Source: Albugo candida
Taxonomy: Eukaryota; Oomycota; Peronosporomycetes; Albuginales; Albuginaceae
Reading direction: 5' to 3'
Assembly: GCA_905220665.1 (NCBI GenBank)
Contig: CAJNAR010000149.1
Span: 1-64,000 of the forward strand
DNA length: 64,000 bases
Below, piece after piece: positions 1 through 11,249 of this stretch; the first letter of the stretch is position 1, and every line of letters begins with the position of its first letter. The notes below the pieces were generated by a model. It worked only from the letters and a program-made list of their open reading frames with translations. It did no database searches and was not told the DNA's origin. Made by a program: the position numbers and the translations under genes.

Positions 1-238
1 AAACCCTAAACCCTAAACCCTAAACCCTAAACCCTAAACCCTAAACCCTAAACCCTAAACCCTAAACCCTAAACCCTAAACCCTAAACCCTAAACCCTAA
101 ACCCTAAACCCTAAACCCTAAACCCTAAACCCTAAACCCTAAACCCTAAACCCTAAACCCTAAACCCTAAACCCTAAACCCTAAACCCTAAACCCTAAAC
201 CCTAAACCCTAAACCCTAAACCCTAAACCCTAAACCCT
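1..238. repeat. Telomere repeat array (CCCTAAA)n
   Basis: About 34 uninterrupted copies of the heptamer AAACCCT run from the first base, ending at the CCCTAC near 238. The C-rich strand reads 5' to 3' from the left, which is the orientation expected at a left chromosome end, so the G-rich strand TTTAGGG would form the 3' overhang. This repeat type is known from plants, oomycetes and several other protists. The array is perfect, which suits a real terminus more than an old interstitial site. Confidence 0.97.
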
Positions 239-1192
239 ACACTATCCCATCACTTGATTATACCCACCCATGTCTCCGGTCAATTTATTTGTAACGTAGC
301 CGTTTTCTTTCGAGTCTTTTCAACATTCGCGCTACGAATGCAGCGATCAAGAGGTTTTAGTCGGACGAACCATCCATACATAATGCCATTAAACATTCTT
401 CCTGGTTTAATTTCAGTATCTTCACAATCATCCTGAATATCAACCCTAATCCCTAGTTAAGTGACTCCGCCGATGTTAACAGTGAATTGGTATAAATCTG
501 TGACCTCTGGACACAAATTGGAGATATGTTGTCCATGCCCCAAGCGTAGCGAGACCGTACGCTTTGAGGTTGGAAATCCTCATCGATGCTTGCTATGGGC
601 GGATTTTTGAATAATGATGAGGATGCCTTCGATGATTAATAAAATTGAAAGCAGATAGGCTTTATATATATTTCCCCGCCGCAATGTGAGTTCTCCCCTG
701 CTCAAATGCATATACAACTCTGATTATGTTCTGTTTGCGAGAAAATTTACAGAACGCTTGCAAACCTCGTTAAGTAAATATACTGGTAGCGATTTCAAAT
801 TATCGGAACCGCACTTAAAGAGCATAGAAGCGAGCGTGTGACATGCAGGTGAGACACAAAGGTGCACAGTAATGTACATGTTTTTTTACGAGACAAGTTT
901 AATGACAGATAATGCATATCAACACAAGTAACAGAAAACTGAATACCATCTCTGAGAGCATAGAAGATTTCTACAGCATTTCAGAATTGCTAGGCAATGT
1001 CAATATTCACCTTACCTAGTCTTTCATACATTATATATTCTGTGCAAATATTCATGCGCAACGTTATTATTACACTAAAGGTTGCACATATTCCCTCAGT
1101 AAATAAAATAGCAAAGATATCATTTAGCGGAACCGTACCTATGGATTTAGAATGCCATAAGCTAAAATAATCATTTGAGAGCACTTAACTGA
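239..1192. other. Subtelomeric spacer, no gene seen
   Basis: The stretch between the telomere and the first transposon holds only short open frames with no recognisable domain. A degenerate telomere-like CCCTAATCCCTAG occurs near 442. I see no tandem array, RNA gene or transposase fragment in it. Confidence 0.5.
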
Positions 1193-1200
1193 GAAAACAA

Positions 1201-1290
1201 GGGAATTGCTAGACTCACCCTCGCTTTTTCTTAAACTCACCCCATGCATTTTTTAGCTTATCATATTTGATATTTTTAATTAATCATTTT
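1201..1290 (+). repeat. MULE left terminal inverted repeat
   Basis: Starts GGGAATTGCTAGACTCACCC and reads through a T-rich segment ending near GATATTTTT. Its reverse complement lies at 3579-3668 with only scattered mismatches. The duplication GAAAACAA abuts it on the outside. Confidence 0.88.
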
Positions 1291-1618
1291 TGACTGATTA
1301 AAAGTGGAATTTGATGCAGGACGCAACCTGCAACTTCTCGCATTATGTCCTGTTGCTTGACAAATACTTCATCTTGGAAGGCGACGGGTTTGTGGATTTA
1401 GAAATCCGAGTTTGACTTTCTGCCTGGACATATTTAAAAGCTGAAAGATCTCTTTGGGTTGAATGATTGCGTGGACCTGATGGCCTGCCTCTTCCGCTGA
1501 TTGTTGGAGGATCTTGGATTATTGTGTTTGTGTTTACTTGTTCACGGATTGAATTGTAACTGTGAAATTGCCGATGAGGTACCTCCAGGTTGATGGGGGT
1601 TTTCTGCTTGAGCTACCA

Positions 1619-3292
1619 TTATGAGTCAAAGTCTTCTTTTGCAAGCGGTGTGCTGTGTTGAATTAGCTGATTAAATTTATGTTCACATGGTATGCCCAGG
1701 ATCTGCTGATGTACACCGGTGCAAGTGGTCCTTGTTAGTTCGCTATTGTTGTTGCGGGCTAACTGATACTGTTTGCGGGCTATACTCAACGCATGCTTTG
1801 ATATCTCTTGTCGAACTCCATGCCATATTGGATTTCCAAATGTTATTGTGTCCACGAAGATGCATTGAATTGCATTGGCATTCTGAATTTTCTTGAATTG
1901 ATTTGCACAAGAGAGCCTGATCCTATTTATTTTTTTTTAGTCAAGGATTTCATTACACTGTTTATCTGGTTTTTAACTACCTTCCTTATCCTATCATGAG
2001 CCCCTGACCGTGTGAATGTCACTTAAGTCTGACATCAAACCTAGGGAGGCAGATATTTTCCAAGCTTATTGCTTTGGTGGGCTCAAGCCGCTGCCCACAC
2101 TGTCGGGGATCGAACTAACGACCTTCGGCAGGGGTCCGTGCGCTCAAGTGCTTAACCGACTGAGCTGGGTACGGGAACCCCCAGAGAGAGACTGATCCTA
2201 TTGTAAACATCCAGCAAATCTTCTGAATTTTTACCGATGTATTCTTTAGTGTTGCATGCATCCCTTCTACTCGTGAACAAGAAGTTTGACCAAAGTGCTT
2301 TGCATGGTTGGTCCATACAGAAACAAACCTAAAAAGATGAATCAAGATTTAGTTAGGATAGCAGGTTGATAATGATGGAAATAAGGTACCAGCACGAACC
2401 TTCTCTTTTTATGCTAACTATGTTCGTTCAAGATAGTGCATGATATGTGGCTAGTATAGATCATGCATTTTTTCTAGATTTGGTTTGAAATCCTCCAAGT
2501 TTGGTGATTCCATTAGCTTCCTCCAATCTGATGAAAACGTATCCCAGCTTTCCCCCTCCGGAATATTTCGAATATCTCGTAAATCAGCAACCAAATTAGT
2601 CCAGATGTGCTATTTGCAGATCAAATTTGGTCTTGCAGGGAATACAATCCCACGGGCGTTCATGAGCGCAAGTTCCCGAACCGTGACAAACAATAAATTT
2701 TCAAATGTAGCTGGATGAAAATTGACTGGTAAGAATTCAATGGCCAAGTGTAATCCTGCTCTCTTTCTCCTGCCAAGAAACAATAAAATAGGGTAAAAGA
2801 ATCATCGCTTGATGCAATCCTTACACAATGCAACACAGGCAAGTTAAACGTTTACTCTTGTATGTGCAGTCTAAAATAAAGATTTTGTTTGCACAAAATT
2901 GCTCGCTAATTTCTTTACTGGAGTTAGGGATAACCAAAATAGCAGTCAATCCATTTGTGTCATTTCTTCGCACACAATGTAACTGTGGATGGGGACTTCG
3001 AAACAATTTATCTAGTAAAGCTCCTAAAGTTATGTGCCCAGCAAGATCCTTCCTGCGTAAAGCTTGCGTGATGTTATCAACAGCTTTTGCTGGAGCGCAG
3101 AAGGATTGAACACTTGGTTGAAGCATTGATTGTTCTGGGAGGGACAGTAGCATTGTAAAGTGAAGCTATCTGCTGAAGTGAAGTATTTCCAAGCCTGCGT
3201 ACCGAGGAATATGCACCGAGGTGCACAAGGTCATGTTTGTGAGTACCATTATCTATCTTCAACTGCCAGCCTCCTGGCTCCCTGCGCTTCAA
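1619..3292 (-). pseudogene. MULE transposase pseudogene
   Basis: Read from 3292 downward, separate frames line up as one broken transposase. First comes a FAR1/FLYWCH-like DNA-binding piece with GWQLKIDNGTHKHDL. Next is a catalytic-core start with ILDCTYKSKRL, the usual position of the first acidic residue. Then comes the block with HFGQTSCSRVEGMHATLKN typical of MULE transposases. Last is a SWIM-like zinc-binding end with CTGVHQQILGIPCEH. Frames change between the blocks and a SINE of about 258 bp splits the last two. No continuous protein can be made. Family assignment rests on these motifs only. Confidence 0.8.
1928..2185 (-). mobile_element. tRNA-derived SINE nested in the MULE
   Basis: On the minus strand the insert begins with a tRNA-like head. 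It has an A-box-like CAGCTCAGTCGG (2156-2167) and a B-box GTTCGATCC (2107-2115) that fits the pol III consensus. It ends in an A-rich tail (A9 run near 1931-1939). It is flanked by a 17 bp direct duplication with one mismatch, GAGAGCCTGATCCTATT at 1911-1927 and GAGAGACTGATCCTATT at 2186-2202. It interrupts the MULE transposase frame. Head, tail, and duplication together indicate LINE-mediated insertion. I cannot name the parental tRNA because the cloverleaf is imperfect. Confidence 0.82.
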
Positions 3293-3578
3293 GGTGACTT
3301 AGAAAGGACAGTTAAAGAATCTGTGGCTTCGTTTTCTTGCTTTTTCGGTCGCACTTGAAAACTTTTACTCGCAGTTCGTTGTCAGGACGGTTTCCTAATT
3401 TTCTGCATCGTGCAACTTTCACTGTAGTCGTCAGAGTGCCGCAGCTCTAATTGCTTGTTCACCGTCCTCGAGAGAAATCCACGTCGAATCCGGGAGGCTT
3501 GGGGTAGACATTTTGCGGGAGGATAGATCATTGTCGGTCGATTTCGACGTTGCTGTTCGAGGATGGTTAAAACGATTA

Positions 3579-3668
3579 AGAGTGACTAATGAAAAATATC
3601 AAATATGATTGGCTAAAAAATGCATGGGGTGGGTTTAGGAAAAAGCGAGAGTGAGTCTAGGAATTCCC
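3579..3668 (-). repeat. MULE right terminal inverted repeat
   Basis: Read on the minus strand it starts GGGAATTCCTAGACTCACTC and follows the left repeat closely for over 80 bases, including the shared CCCCATGCATTTTTTAGC block. The second GAAAACAA target copy follows directly at 3669. Confidence 0.88.
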
Positions 3669-3676
3669 GAAAACAA

Positions 3677-4190
3677 ATGCATCCATGATAACGAGGTTTT
3701 ACAATGAAGCGTATCAAAGCACTCCTCCATCATCAGCAATGTTCTCCTTCGTTCGATTCTTTGCTTACTTACGTCATTTGCTTTGCCTTAAAGTTTTTAT
3801 TTCGCTGGATCGTTTGATTTTCAGCAAAAGTTCACATCTGTTTCCGTTTGTACCGTGTACGAAGGAATAGATCGGTTTGAATATGTCTAGACAATCGATC
3901 GTGAATGCATCTATTCCTATTTATAATGTCAGTTAAACGCTGATGTAAAAGGCAACCACGTTCAAGTCGATCTGAAGCCTATACAAACAACATCTGTTTA
4001 GGCTTCTTAACACTGATCAAACTTGTGTACTGTTTAGCGCACAAAAGAGGTACGATGAAGCGTGCCGTAAAAATGTAAAGTCATCTCGGTCATGAATGAA
4101 CTTCTGTCTATCAAATCTTGACCACAGCATACAAGATGGCAACGCTGCCAGCTAGCGTCTATGTTAGGAGCAGTAACACTGAATTCTATT
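3677..4190. other. Spacer, no gene seen
   Basis: Between the MULE and the first LINE relic I see only short frames without family motifs, and no repeat that I can pair with another part of the window. Confidence 0.45.
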
Positions 4191-5645
4191 GAATGGTCTC
4201 ATCTTCCCTTCATTACCTTCGGCTGCGTGCCGCATCTTCTGCGAGATCAGCATCAAGGGTGCTTGGAGGTGTTTTATCGGGTGGAGATGTGAACTCCAGC
4301 GATATTTGATCGAAGAGTCTCCTTTCCACTTTCTTTGCCAGCTCTTTTTGTATTGAAAGTATCCTCTCCACCTTTTTTGGGGCGACTACGAGTTCTTTAG
4401 TTGGCGTATTTTGATGCCATTTTTTGGTGCTGTTTTTGTTATTGATTTTGATTCCGAGGTTGATTTTGAGTTGGATTGTGGTTTTGGTTTAGGTTTGGCT
4501 TTTCCTTTTTTTTGTTGTTGCCGTGTTCCCGGGTTGATGCTGCTCCCGAATCCAAGCAATAAGGATCACGTTGGCCAAATCGTGGTCGTTCGGGTGGGAT
4601 AGGAGCGTTTCACCTCGCACAGGATAAAGCAACTTTTCGTAGGCAATTTGTTCGCATACTTTACCGATGCGGACCATCTGTGGAGTGCACTTAGGAGTAC
4701 TAAAGTACATTCTTCACGTCGACATCACGACACCTTTACACGAAACAGTTTCGCGGAAAGGTGCAAAGTCTACTGAACATCCGAGACCGTGAAGGAAATG
4801 TAAGATTGGGATGCGTTTTTTCTCCACGCCTAAACCAAATATATCGAAAAAGTATATGGGTTCGAGAGAATCGTAATGCTGGAAAAGCACTGAGCCTCGA
4901 GGATCGTTACTGGCTGGCACTCCAGCTGTTGACATGAATCCTCTGTGGAAACCATCACCCGAAGATTGCGACCAGGCATTTTCGATACTTGGACAATGGC
5001 TGTTCTCTCCAGGAGGCTCTCGAAACCGAATTCTCATGGTCCTACATAAGGGAAGACAGGCTTTTTCCATTTAATGTACGCACTAACACTTGGCCTATTT
5101 CTATAATCATGGGATATGTGGCCTTGGATATCTTAAAAGCTTCGCTACCTCCTACTTTGCTGCCAAGACCGACCACTTTAGATGCTGTCCATCAGCATAC
5201 AATTGCATGATAGCCTCGATATCCGAGGTTCTCTGCTTTGAGAGCTCCACGCGAAATTTCGCTCGAGCTCAAGCCTGGTCCTTACGCAAGGCCTTCTGTG
5301 ACTTGAAAAGTTCAGCTAAAGTGGGACTTTTGGTGTTGTCCACACTTGCAATTGCCCTCGGGTCACCCTGCGGCGAGGCAGTATTAGTATCACACGTACT
5401 ACCAATACCACCCTGTACCGTCATAACGGGGGTGGGGGTGCTATCCATGTCATCCCACAGGGGTAATGACTCATCAACAATCATGCAGGCACCCAAAGCC
5501 GGGTGACTCATAAAATTTACCACGTCAGCATAAGTGGACGCTAGCACCCTGTGTTGTGTCGATATGTTGATTTGAACCATTGTTTTCTAGAGGAATATTC
5601 GAATAAATTGTTTTTCGAGTTGTTTGTACTAAATTGGCGGGTTCC
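4190..5645 (-). pseudogene. LINE ORF1 relic (copy 1)
   Basis: Minus-strand frames at 5580-5269, 5070-4714 and 4710-4489 follow the ORF1 of the LINE at 37-44 kb: a start resembling MVQVDISTQPRVLAS, a Pro/Thr-rich stretch with STPTP, a KSQxxLRKDQA block, then FRETVS...GVVMST and the basic tail with GNTATTKKRKSQ. The upstream leader ending in TACTAAATTGGCGGGTT also matches the other copies. The frame is broken at least twice, and similarity to the other copies fades on the left near 4190. ORF1 products of LINEs bind RNA in a ribonucleoprotein particle; here nothing functional remains. Confidence 0.75.
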
Positions 5646-5879
5646 GTAGTCGTAGTCGTCATCAGTGAAGTTGTCTATATTACTAAAATAAGACGAAAAT
5701 GACGTCTTTAAATGCCTAGACCATAAAAAATAACATAAATCACATGCAGATGTGGCTGGAAAAGTTACAAAAATGGAACCAGGCGCAATCAGACTGTGGA
5801 GTAGACTAGCCACTTAGCGCAGACTAATAAGCACTCACGTCTTCGTATGTTGAGAAGATCTGATCTACCAGAAAAATAT

Positions 5880-6960
5880 CCTTTTGGAGAACCTGATTGC
5901 AATCGGCCGAACAAAATCCTGTGCAGCTGATCAAGCTGTGCGGTATCAGATCACTGGCGCTGGTAAAACTGAATATAGGCACTGAATGTTCAATCGATTA
6001 TCGAAACAGATGGTTCTGCTGGTGCTGGTCGAAAAGTCGTCGGTTCCGATCCGTCCAGATAAAGTGGATCACGATCGCAACCAATGTGGACCAAAGATTC
6101 TACAACACTACTCTGAATGGCTTCCACGTGTCCTGGATGAAAGGAAGTCGTTGACACGCAATGTGCGTCCACTTAGGTCGACCTAGACAGAAAGCTTTCC
6201 ACGAAGGAAGTAGCTCTTCTCAAATCGTGTAAGTCCTACTACAGTCGAAAAACAGATGCTGATAACTTTCCACCTCACCATAACGCTCTTGTGTGCATAG
6301 GATGATTTCCGGATTAGCTTACTGTAGAAACCAGAATCGGGATCGCACTGGTAGAATCGAATATGTAATTCGAAGCTGAATGTCCGAGTATATCGGTAAT
6401 AAACGTCCGCGAAGACGTTTAGAACCCTTTGAGAAATCCTTCACCCAAGTCGAATCACCTGCCCGGCCTCTCTCCGGTATGTGCATCAGTAGTGGGTGAG
6501 GCTTATCCGGTAGTTCTGCTTTACCAACAACTCGAAAAGTTCAATTCTGAGGAACATTTGGAAAGAACACCTTCTTATCCAAAATTTGAACAGTCGGTGT
6601 CCAGTATCTTGGAACATCTGTATCGGAATGGAGCGGAAATTCTTCTAGGAATTAGACTCGTTGTTTCTTGAGTTGCTTCTCGATCATCTTAACCTGTAAA
6701 CTACCTTGTGATTAAGGCAGATATAAAAGTGCCTATCGAATGAGCTACATATGTGTCGAATTCCGCTCATACTTTCGACTCAACAAAAACCGATTTTTTT
6801 ATCGATTGCCATCGTCGCAGTAAATGCCTCGGGACATTAAAATGTGCCGTAAAATGCCATAATCTTTACAAAATCATAGTCTGCGCCACCAGTAAACGTC
6901 CACGCACCGTTCTTGCACGACGATACTACTGTCTAAAAACACCATAAAAACGATCTTCTA
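5880..6960 (-). pseudogene. LINE ORF2 C-terminal relic (divergent)
   Basis: The minus strand aligns, with many changes, to the C-terminal half of the LINE ORF2 seen at 37.3-39.3 kb. Matching blocks include a counterpart of the tryptophan/aspartate segment before NRRLFDQ (near 6030-6080), the zinc-finger-like region (6240-6400) and a counterpart of the RARTVRGRLLV segment (6890-6930). No long frame survives. It is probably a piece of the same or a related old insertion as the ORF1 relic just to the left, since both lie on the minus strand, but the ORF2 5' half is absent. Confidence 0.6.
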
Positions 6961-6989
6961 GGAATTCTATCATCAAATCACCCACTGGT

Positions 6990-7795
6990 GATTGACGGAA
7001 AAGAACTTCAAGAAGCCGCAGTCCGTGAGTTATTACACAATCATGGACTCGCAAAGCTAATGCAGTGCGATGCCCAATGGGAGTAGAGCACCCGAGTAAA
7101 GTTCAACCTAAAGAAGGCGCGTTATTGCGAGCAAATGGCTGAAGATCAACCTAAAGGATGCGTGTTACTGCGAGCAAGTGGGCCTGGTACATCTGAACAC
7201 TCAACAATTGAGGCATTTCGGTCGCTGCTCGAAAGTTTACTGCGTATTGCTCTATGTACGCGACCGGGCATCTTTTTTGCTGTGCATCGCGCATCCCGAC
7301 GTGCCACGTTCCCACTATCTGCGGTTACGAATTGGCAAAAAGCATCGCTCGCAACTTGGCTGGCAGTGCTGCTCTTAGATTAGCGACGAAATGCGATGGT
7401 AAACCCGCTCTTCCGAGAAGAAAAGAATGTATATCGATGTCGATTTTGTTGGTGACAAAATAGTCAGGAAGTCTTTCAGCGTAGTAATTCTTCGTATCAA
7501 CGAAATGATCGTGGTTTGGCACTGCAAGAAGCAAACGGCAGTGGCTCCATCAACTGCTGAGGCGAAACATTTTGCTGCGTCTGGTGGCGGCAAAGAGCTT
7601 CTTGGGTTTAGAATTGGCTGGGGACTTCGGCCTTCCAGCTACACTCCGATGCGAATCAACATGGACAACGAGGCTGCTATCAATCAAGTGAAAACGAAGC
7701 CAGCTGAAGCCGGGCGAAGCATGTGGATGTGCGCTCGATATTTATGGGCGATCACTACCCTAAAGGTGCTATTCGACCGACCTAAGTGACTGCGC
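6990..7795 (+). pseudogene. Ty1/copia pol relic (RT end and RNase H)
   Basis: Plus-strand frames carry the copia landmarks in order: a FRSLLESLLRIALCTRPGIF segment ending in AVHRASR, then YIDVDFVGDKIVRKSFS, WHCKKQTAVAPSTAEA and MDNEAAINQVK. These correspond to the RT-RNase H connection and RNase H domain. Several shifts and stops separate them. No integrase, gag or LTR can be seen next to it, so it is a fragment. Confidence 0.75.
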
Positions 7796-8371
7796 ACAAT
7801 ATGCTAATTGACATCCTGAAAAAGGCAATTCCAGCGCCTCGAATTCAAGCTTTGCGTTCTTCTGTTGGTTTCTAGTAGGCACAAGCCCTGGGGAGTAGTG
7901 TTGAAGGGGTGTCTGATCCGGCTGGATGTTGCCTGGTTTAGTTACAGAAGGAGATATACGAGAGCGATCAGGGTGTGAAACGTAGAGATACCAATATTGG
8001 CTAGTAGAACGAGTGGATATAGAGTAGGTTGCTCCTAGGTACGACTACGACTTGGGCAATACATGTTCACTCTGCAAAAAATACTTGTTTTGGACCACGC
8101 TGTCTTGATCGTACGGTGCACGACACTTAAAACCAGCAAAACCTCATTTTGAATGGCCAATTGTCGGATCATATTACCCTATAATGTTGCCGCTGCTGAT
8201 TAGCTAAAAGTACATCATAAGTCAGGGAAATAATGTTGCCACTGCTGATTGTTTAAAAGTACATCATGAACAATCGTCATTGCCCTGACCTAGGCTCAGT
8301 CATCGCCACTAACTACTTACCCGCTTTAAACCTCAACCATCAACCTTCATTCCGACAAATATCGTACAATT
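7796..8371. other. Spacer upstream of the DDE transposase relic
   Basis: No gene is seen. A tandem direct repeat of about 39 bp with 49 bp period sits at 8181-8268. It may belong to the 5' region of the transposon relic that follows, but I could not find a matching inverted copy downstream. Confidence 0.4.
8181..8268. repeat. Two-copy direct repeat, 49 bp period
   Basis: The segment ATAATGTTGCCGCTGCTGAT followed by an AAAAGTACATCAT block at 8181-8219 recurs at 8230-8268 with a few substitutions. Its role is unknown. Confidence 0.7.
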
Positions 8372-10427
8372 ATGCCTCGCCTAACAAAGTTAAAAAGTCA
8401 GATGCGGGAAATGAGAGAGGTCAAGCGCGACAAAACCGATAACAGCTCAGGCATTCATGTGTCTACTGATAGCAGTTCTGGAGAAGACATGGATGTTTCG
8501 GAGGGCAATGATGACGAAAATCTCGACTTCGCATCTGTTGAAGCAAATATTGGAAGAGCCTATCAGGCAAGTGTTCTAGTTCTGCCGTTACCAGGATTAA
8601 ACCATAACAGGCCAATCCAATATACAGGTGGTGCACCGAACTCAAAGACCGAAAAGAGCCAAACTGAAGAAGGCTGCTGTTGGCTGTTATCTTTTGACCA
8701 AATACTTTGCTGTTGCAGGACCAGTTTCGCAAGAAGCTGAGGTCACGGATGGGGGTGACAAAGAAGATGACGACGAGGATGGTGCAGTCTGGACTAGGGA
8801 GAGGCTGACAACCACCCTTAACACACTTGCCACCCGAGCAAAGACTGGTAAAGCCGAGCAAAACCGGCGACTTGCAGTTCTTTTTTATCTTCAGCTGGTA
8901 AAATCTGGATATGCGCGAATAGCAGCTAGCATACTGATAGCGGAAGGTGCTGGGAGGGGTGTGTATTTTGCGCGATCTCTGCGTGCTTGGGCAACACTCT
9001 GCCTAGAGGGCGAAGAATTGCCTTTGTTGCGGACGGGAAAACATGCAAAACGGTGAAGCTACCTACAGGATGAGGAGTGCATTCTACCGTTCCAGGAGTA
9101 TCTTCGAGCGAACAAGTTCAAGGTGGAAGTATCAGCTTTGACAGAGCATGTCAACACGAACATCGTTCCGCGACTTGGATACGCCCCATCTCTCACAATC
9201 TCTGAAAGCACTGCGACACTCTGGCTCCATTCACTGGACATCAAATACCGCACAGTGACGAAAGGAATATACATTGACGGCCATGAGCGGGAGGATGTCA
9301 TTGCGTACCGGAAACACTTCCTGGATCGAATGGCCGACCTTGAGGCGCGGATGCCGACTATTGTTGGAAAGGAGGAAGTCGATGGTAAGAATGAGTTCAC
9401 TGCCATCACCTGGCCCCCTGATGGCATTCGTCCACTCATCTTGGTCACTCATGATGAGGGTACTTTTGCTCTTCATGATGGACTTAAGCGTCTTTGGTTA
9501 CCATACGGTGAACAACCATTACGAAAAAAAGGGACAGGGCAGGTCCATTCACGTCAGCGACTTCCTTTGCAACATCATAGGCCGGTTAGCAATTGATTAA
9601 GAAAAGGCTGCTCAGCATCCTGACCTACAAGCAGCGGTCCGCTTCATCATGCAACCTGGTACGCAGCATGACGGATGGTTGACATCGGAGAAACTGTGCA
9701 AACAAGTCTGTGACTTGGCTATCCCAATCTTCGAAGCTTAATTTCCCGGCTGTCAAGCTCTTTTTGCCTTCGACAATGCAACTGGACACAGTGCATTCGC
9801 CCCCGATGCCCTTCGCGCCGGCGCAATGAACTTGTCAAGTGGAGGCAAGCAGCCAAAGATGCGTGCAACAACATGGGGATACGAAGTCTCTCAGGATTTG
9901 GTTTTTGCTTATGACCATCCTGATGAAACGCTCCGTGGTCAGGCAAAGGGACTGAAAGTTGATCTGGAGGAACGTGGGCTGTGGGAAGCTGGCCGGAAGG
10001 CGCGAGACAAAATATGTCCTGTGGATGGCGCAAGCTGCTGAGCCAGAAAAATCATGGCCAACAATCAGACTTCAAATCACAAGTAGGAATGATAGAGGAG
10101 CGAATTGTTGCCGCTGGTCATCAAGTGATATTTTACCCAAAATTTCACTGCGAGCTCAACTACATTAAAAACTCTTGGGCAGCCGCTAAGCGATACGCCA
10201 GAAAACACTGCGATTACACTTGGAAAAATTTACTGGTAACAGTTCCAGCTGCCTTGGCATCTGTTCCACTGGACGAGATACGTCGACACTTACGAAAAGC
10301 TTTGCGATACATGGACACCCGAAAAGGTCTCACCGGAAAAGAAGCAGACTATGCGGTGAAAAAGTACAAATCCCACCTACGTGTACCCAATTCTATTTCA
10401 ATGGATGTGGGTGTTATGACAAGATAA
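8372..10427 (+). pseudogene. DDE transposase-like pseudogene (Tc1/IS630-like fold, large-protein type)
   Basis: Successive plus-strand frames (8372-8740, 8628-9056, 9123-9596, 9826-10041, 9981-10427) form one broken protein. It has an acidic N-terminus, a helical region, the block GIYIDGHEREDVIAYRKHFL, then LVTHDEGTF, ALFAFDNATGHSA and FHCELNYIKNSWAAAKRYAR. The last three correspond to the D, D and E motifs of DDE transposases related to Tc1/IS630. Where the third acidic residue is expected (N-x-I-E) this copy has Lys (I-K). In-frame stops and frameshifts occur near 9050, 9598, 9738 and 10040. I found no clear terminal inverted repeats by eye. Family naming beyond DDE is uncertain. Confidence 0.7.
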
Positions 10428-11249
10428 GTAGCATCTTTATTGAAAGTTTCCTGCAAAACTAATATTATCCTTCGGAACATAGTATTATCCTGCGAAACCT
10501 AATATTCGACAGAATAGTTAAGGCGGCCAAATTTCCTCCAGCCCTAGGTAAATGCCAAAATTCAGACGACTTTGCACCGATACTGCTTTATGAAAGGTTG
10601 AAATAATCCGAGCCTTGTGAAGGGAAGCTTAGAGCATGCTCTTTGTTGCCAAAGGCTTGTTTTCTGTGTAATTTGTCTTTTGGCCAAGCTTTAGCGATTC
10701 TTGCAAAGCCACTAAAGTTGCTGGCTTCAAGTGACATGCACTATACTAAAGCATACTTTATGGTGGATGAACTGAGCGATATGGTAAATAAGTTGAATTC
10801 AATTTCATAGTGTATCTGTGCCGAGTTTAGTTGCAAGTGAGTCGCCGCGCGTCACAAGTGATGAATTTTAGCGAATGCATTAGTGATGAGCGATGCAATT
10901 TAGCCAATGATTTGGGAGGTGAGGGAATACTATTAAGAGGGTGAGAAAATACTAAAGTCTCCCAATAACAAGTGTATATCACCCAAATGCTGTCGGCACG
11001 AATTACAGCCAATGTGAGCACTCGCTCTGGATTTGCAGGAAATGAAAGGGCGTCGCTTTTCACTAAGGAGGTGGGAATCCAGATCACGCTTGGAGCAGTA
11101 CCAAGTGCACGCTGCCATCCAAGTTGGATTCTCAGTAGCAATCTTGCTACTGATAGGCAGTAGAAATATCATAATTTGTTATTTGAAACTTTTAAACCTT
11201 GGTTTGTTTTGATTGAAGAAATACTGAAAGACTGTAAATATGCGAAAGC
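10428..11249. other. Spacer, no recognisable gene
   Basis: Two overlapping minus-strand open frames (11172-10933 and 11141-10827) lack recognisable domains and could be chance. I see no transposon motif. Confidence 0.35.

Larger units (their letters stand above)
1201..3668 (-). mobile_element. MULE (Mutator-like) DNA transposon, non-autonomous relic
   Basis: The element is bounded by terminal inverted repeats that both begin GGGAATT and match for about 80-90 bases. It is flanked by the 8 bp direct duplication GAAAACAA at 1193-1200 and 3669-3676. The interior encodes, on the minus strand, fragments of a MULE-type transposase with stops and frameshifts. An 8 bp duplication also occurs with hAT elements, but the transposase motifs favour MULE. 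A SINE inserted later into the coding part. The element cannot encode its own transposase, although its ends look well enough preserved to be recognised in trans (inference). Confidence 0.88.

Noticed and set aside
2095..2190. A true tRNA gene on the minus strand
   Set aside because: A and B boxes are good, but acceptor pairing is imperfect and the segment is the head of a 258 bp insert with target duplication and A-tail, so it is a SINE head.
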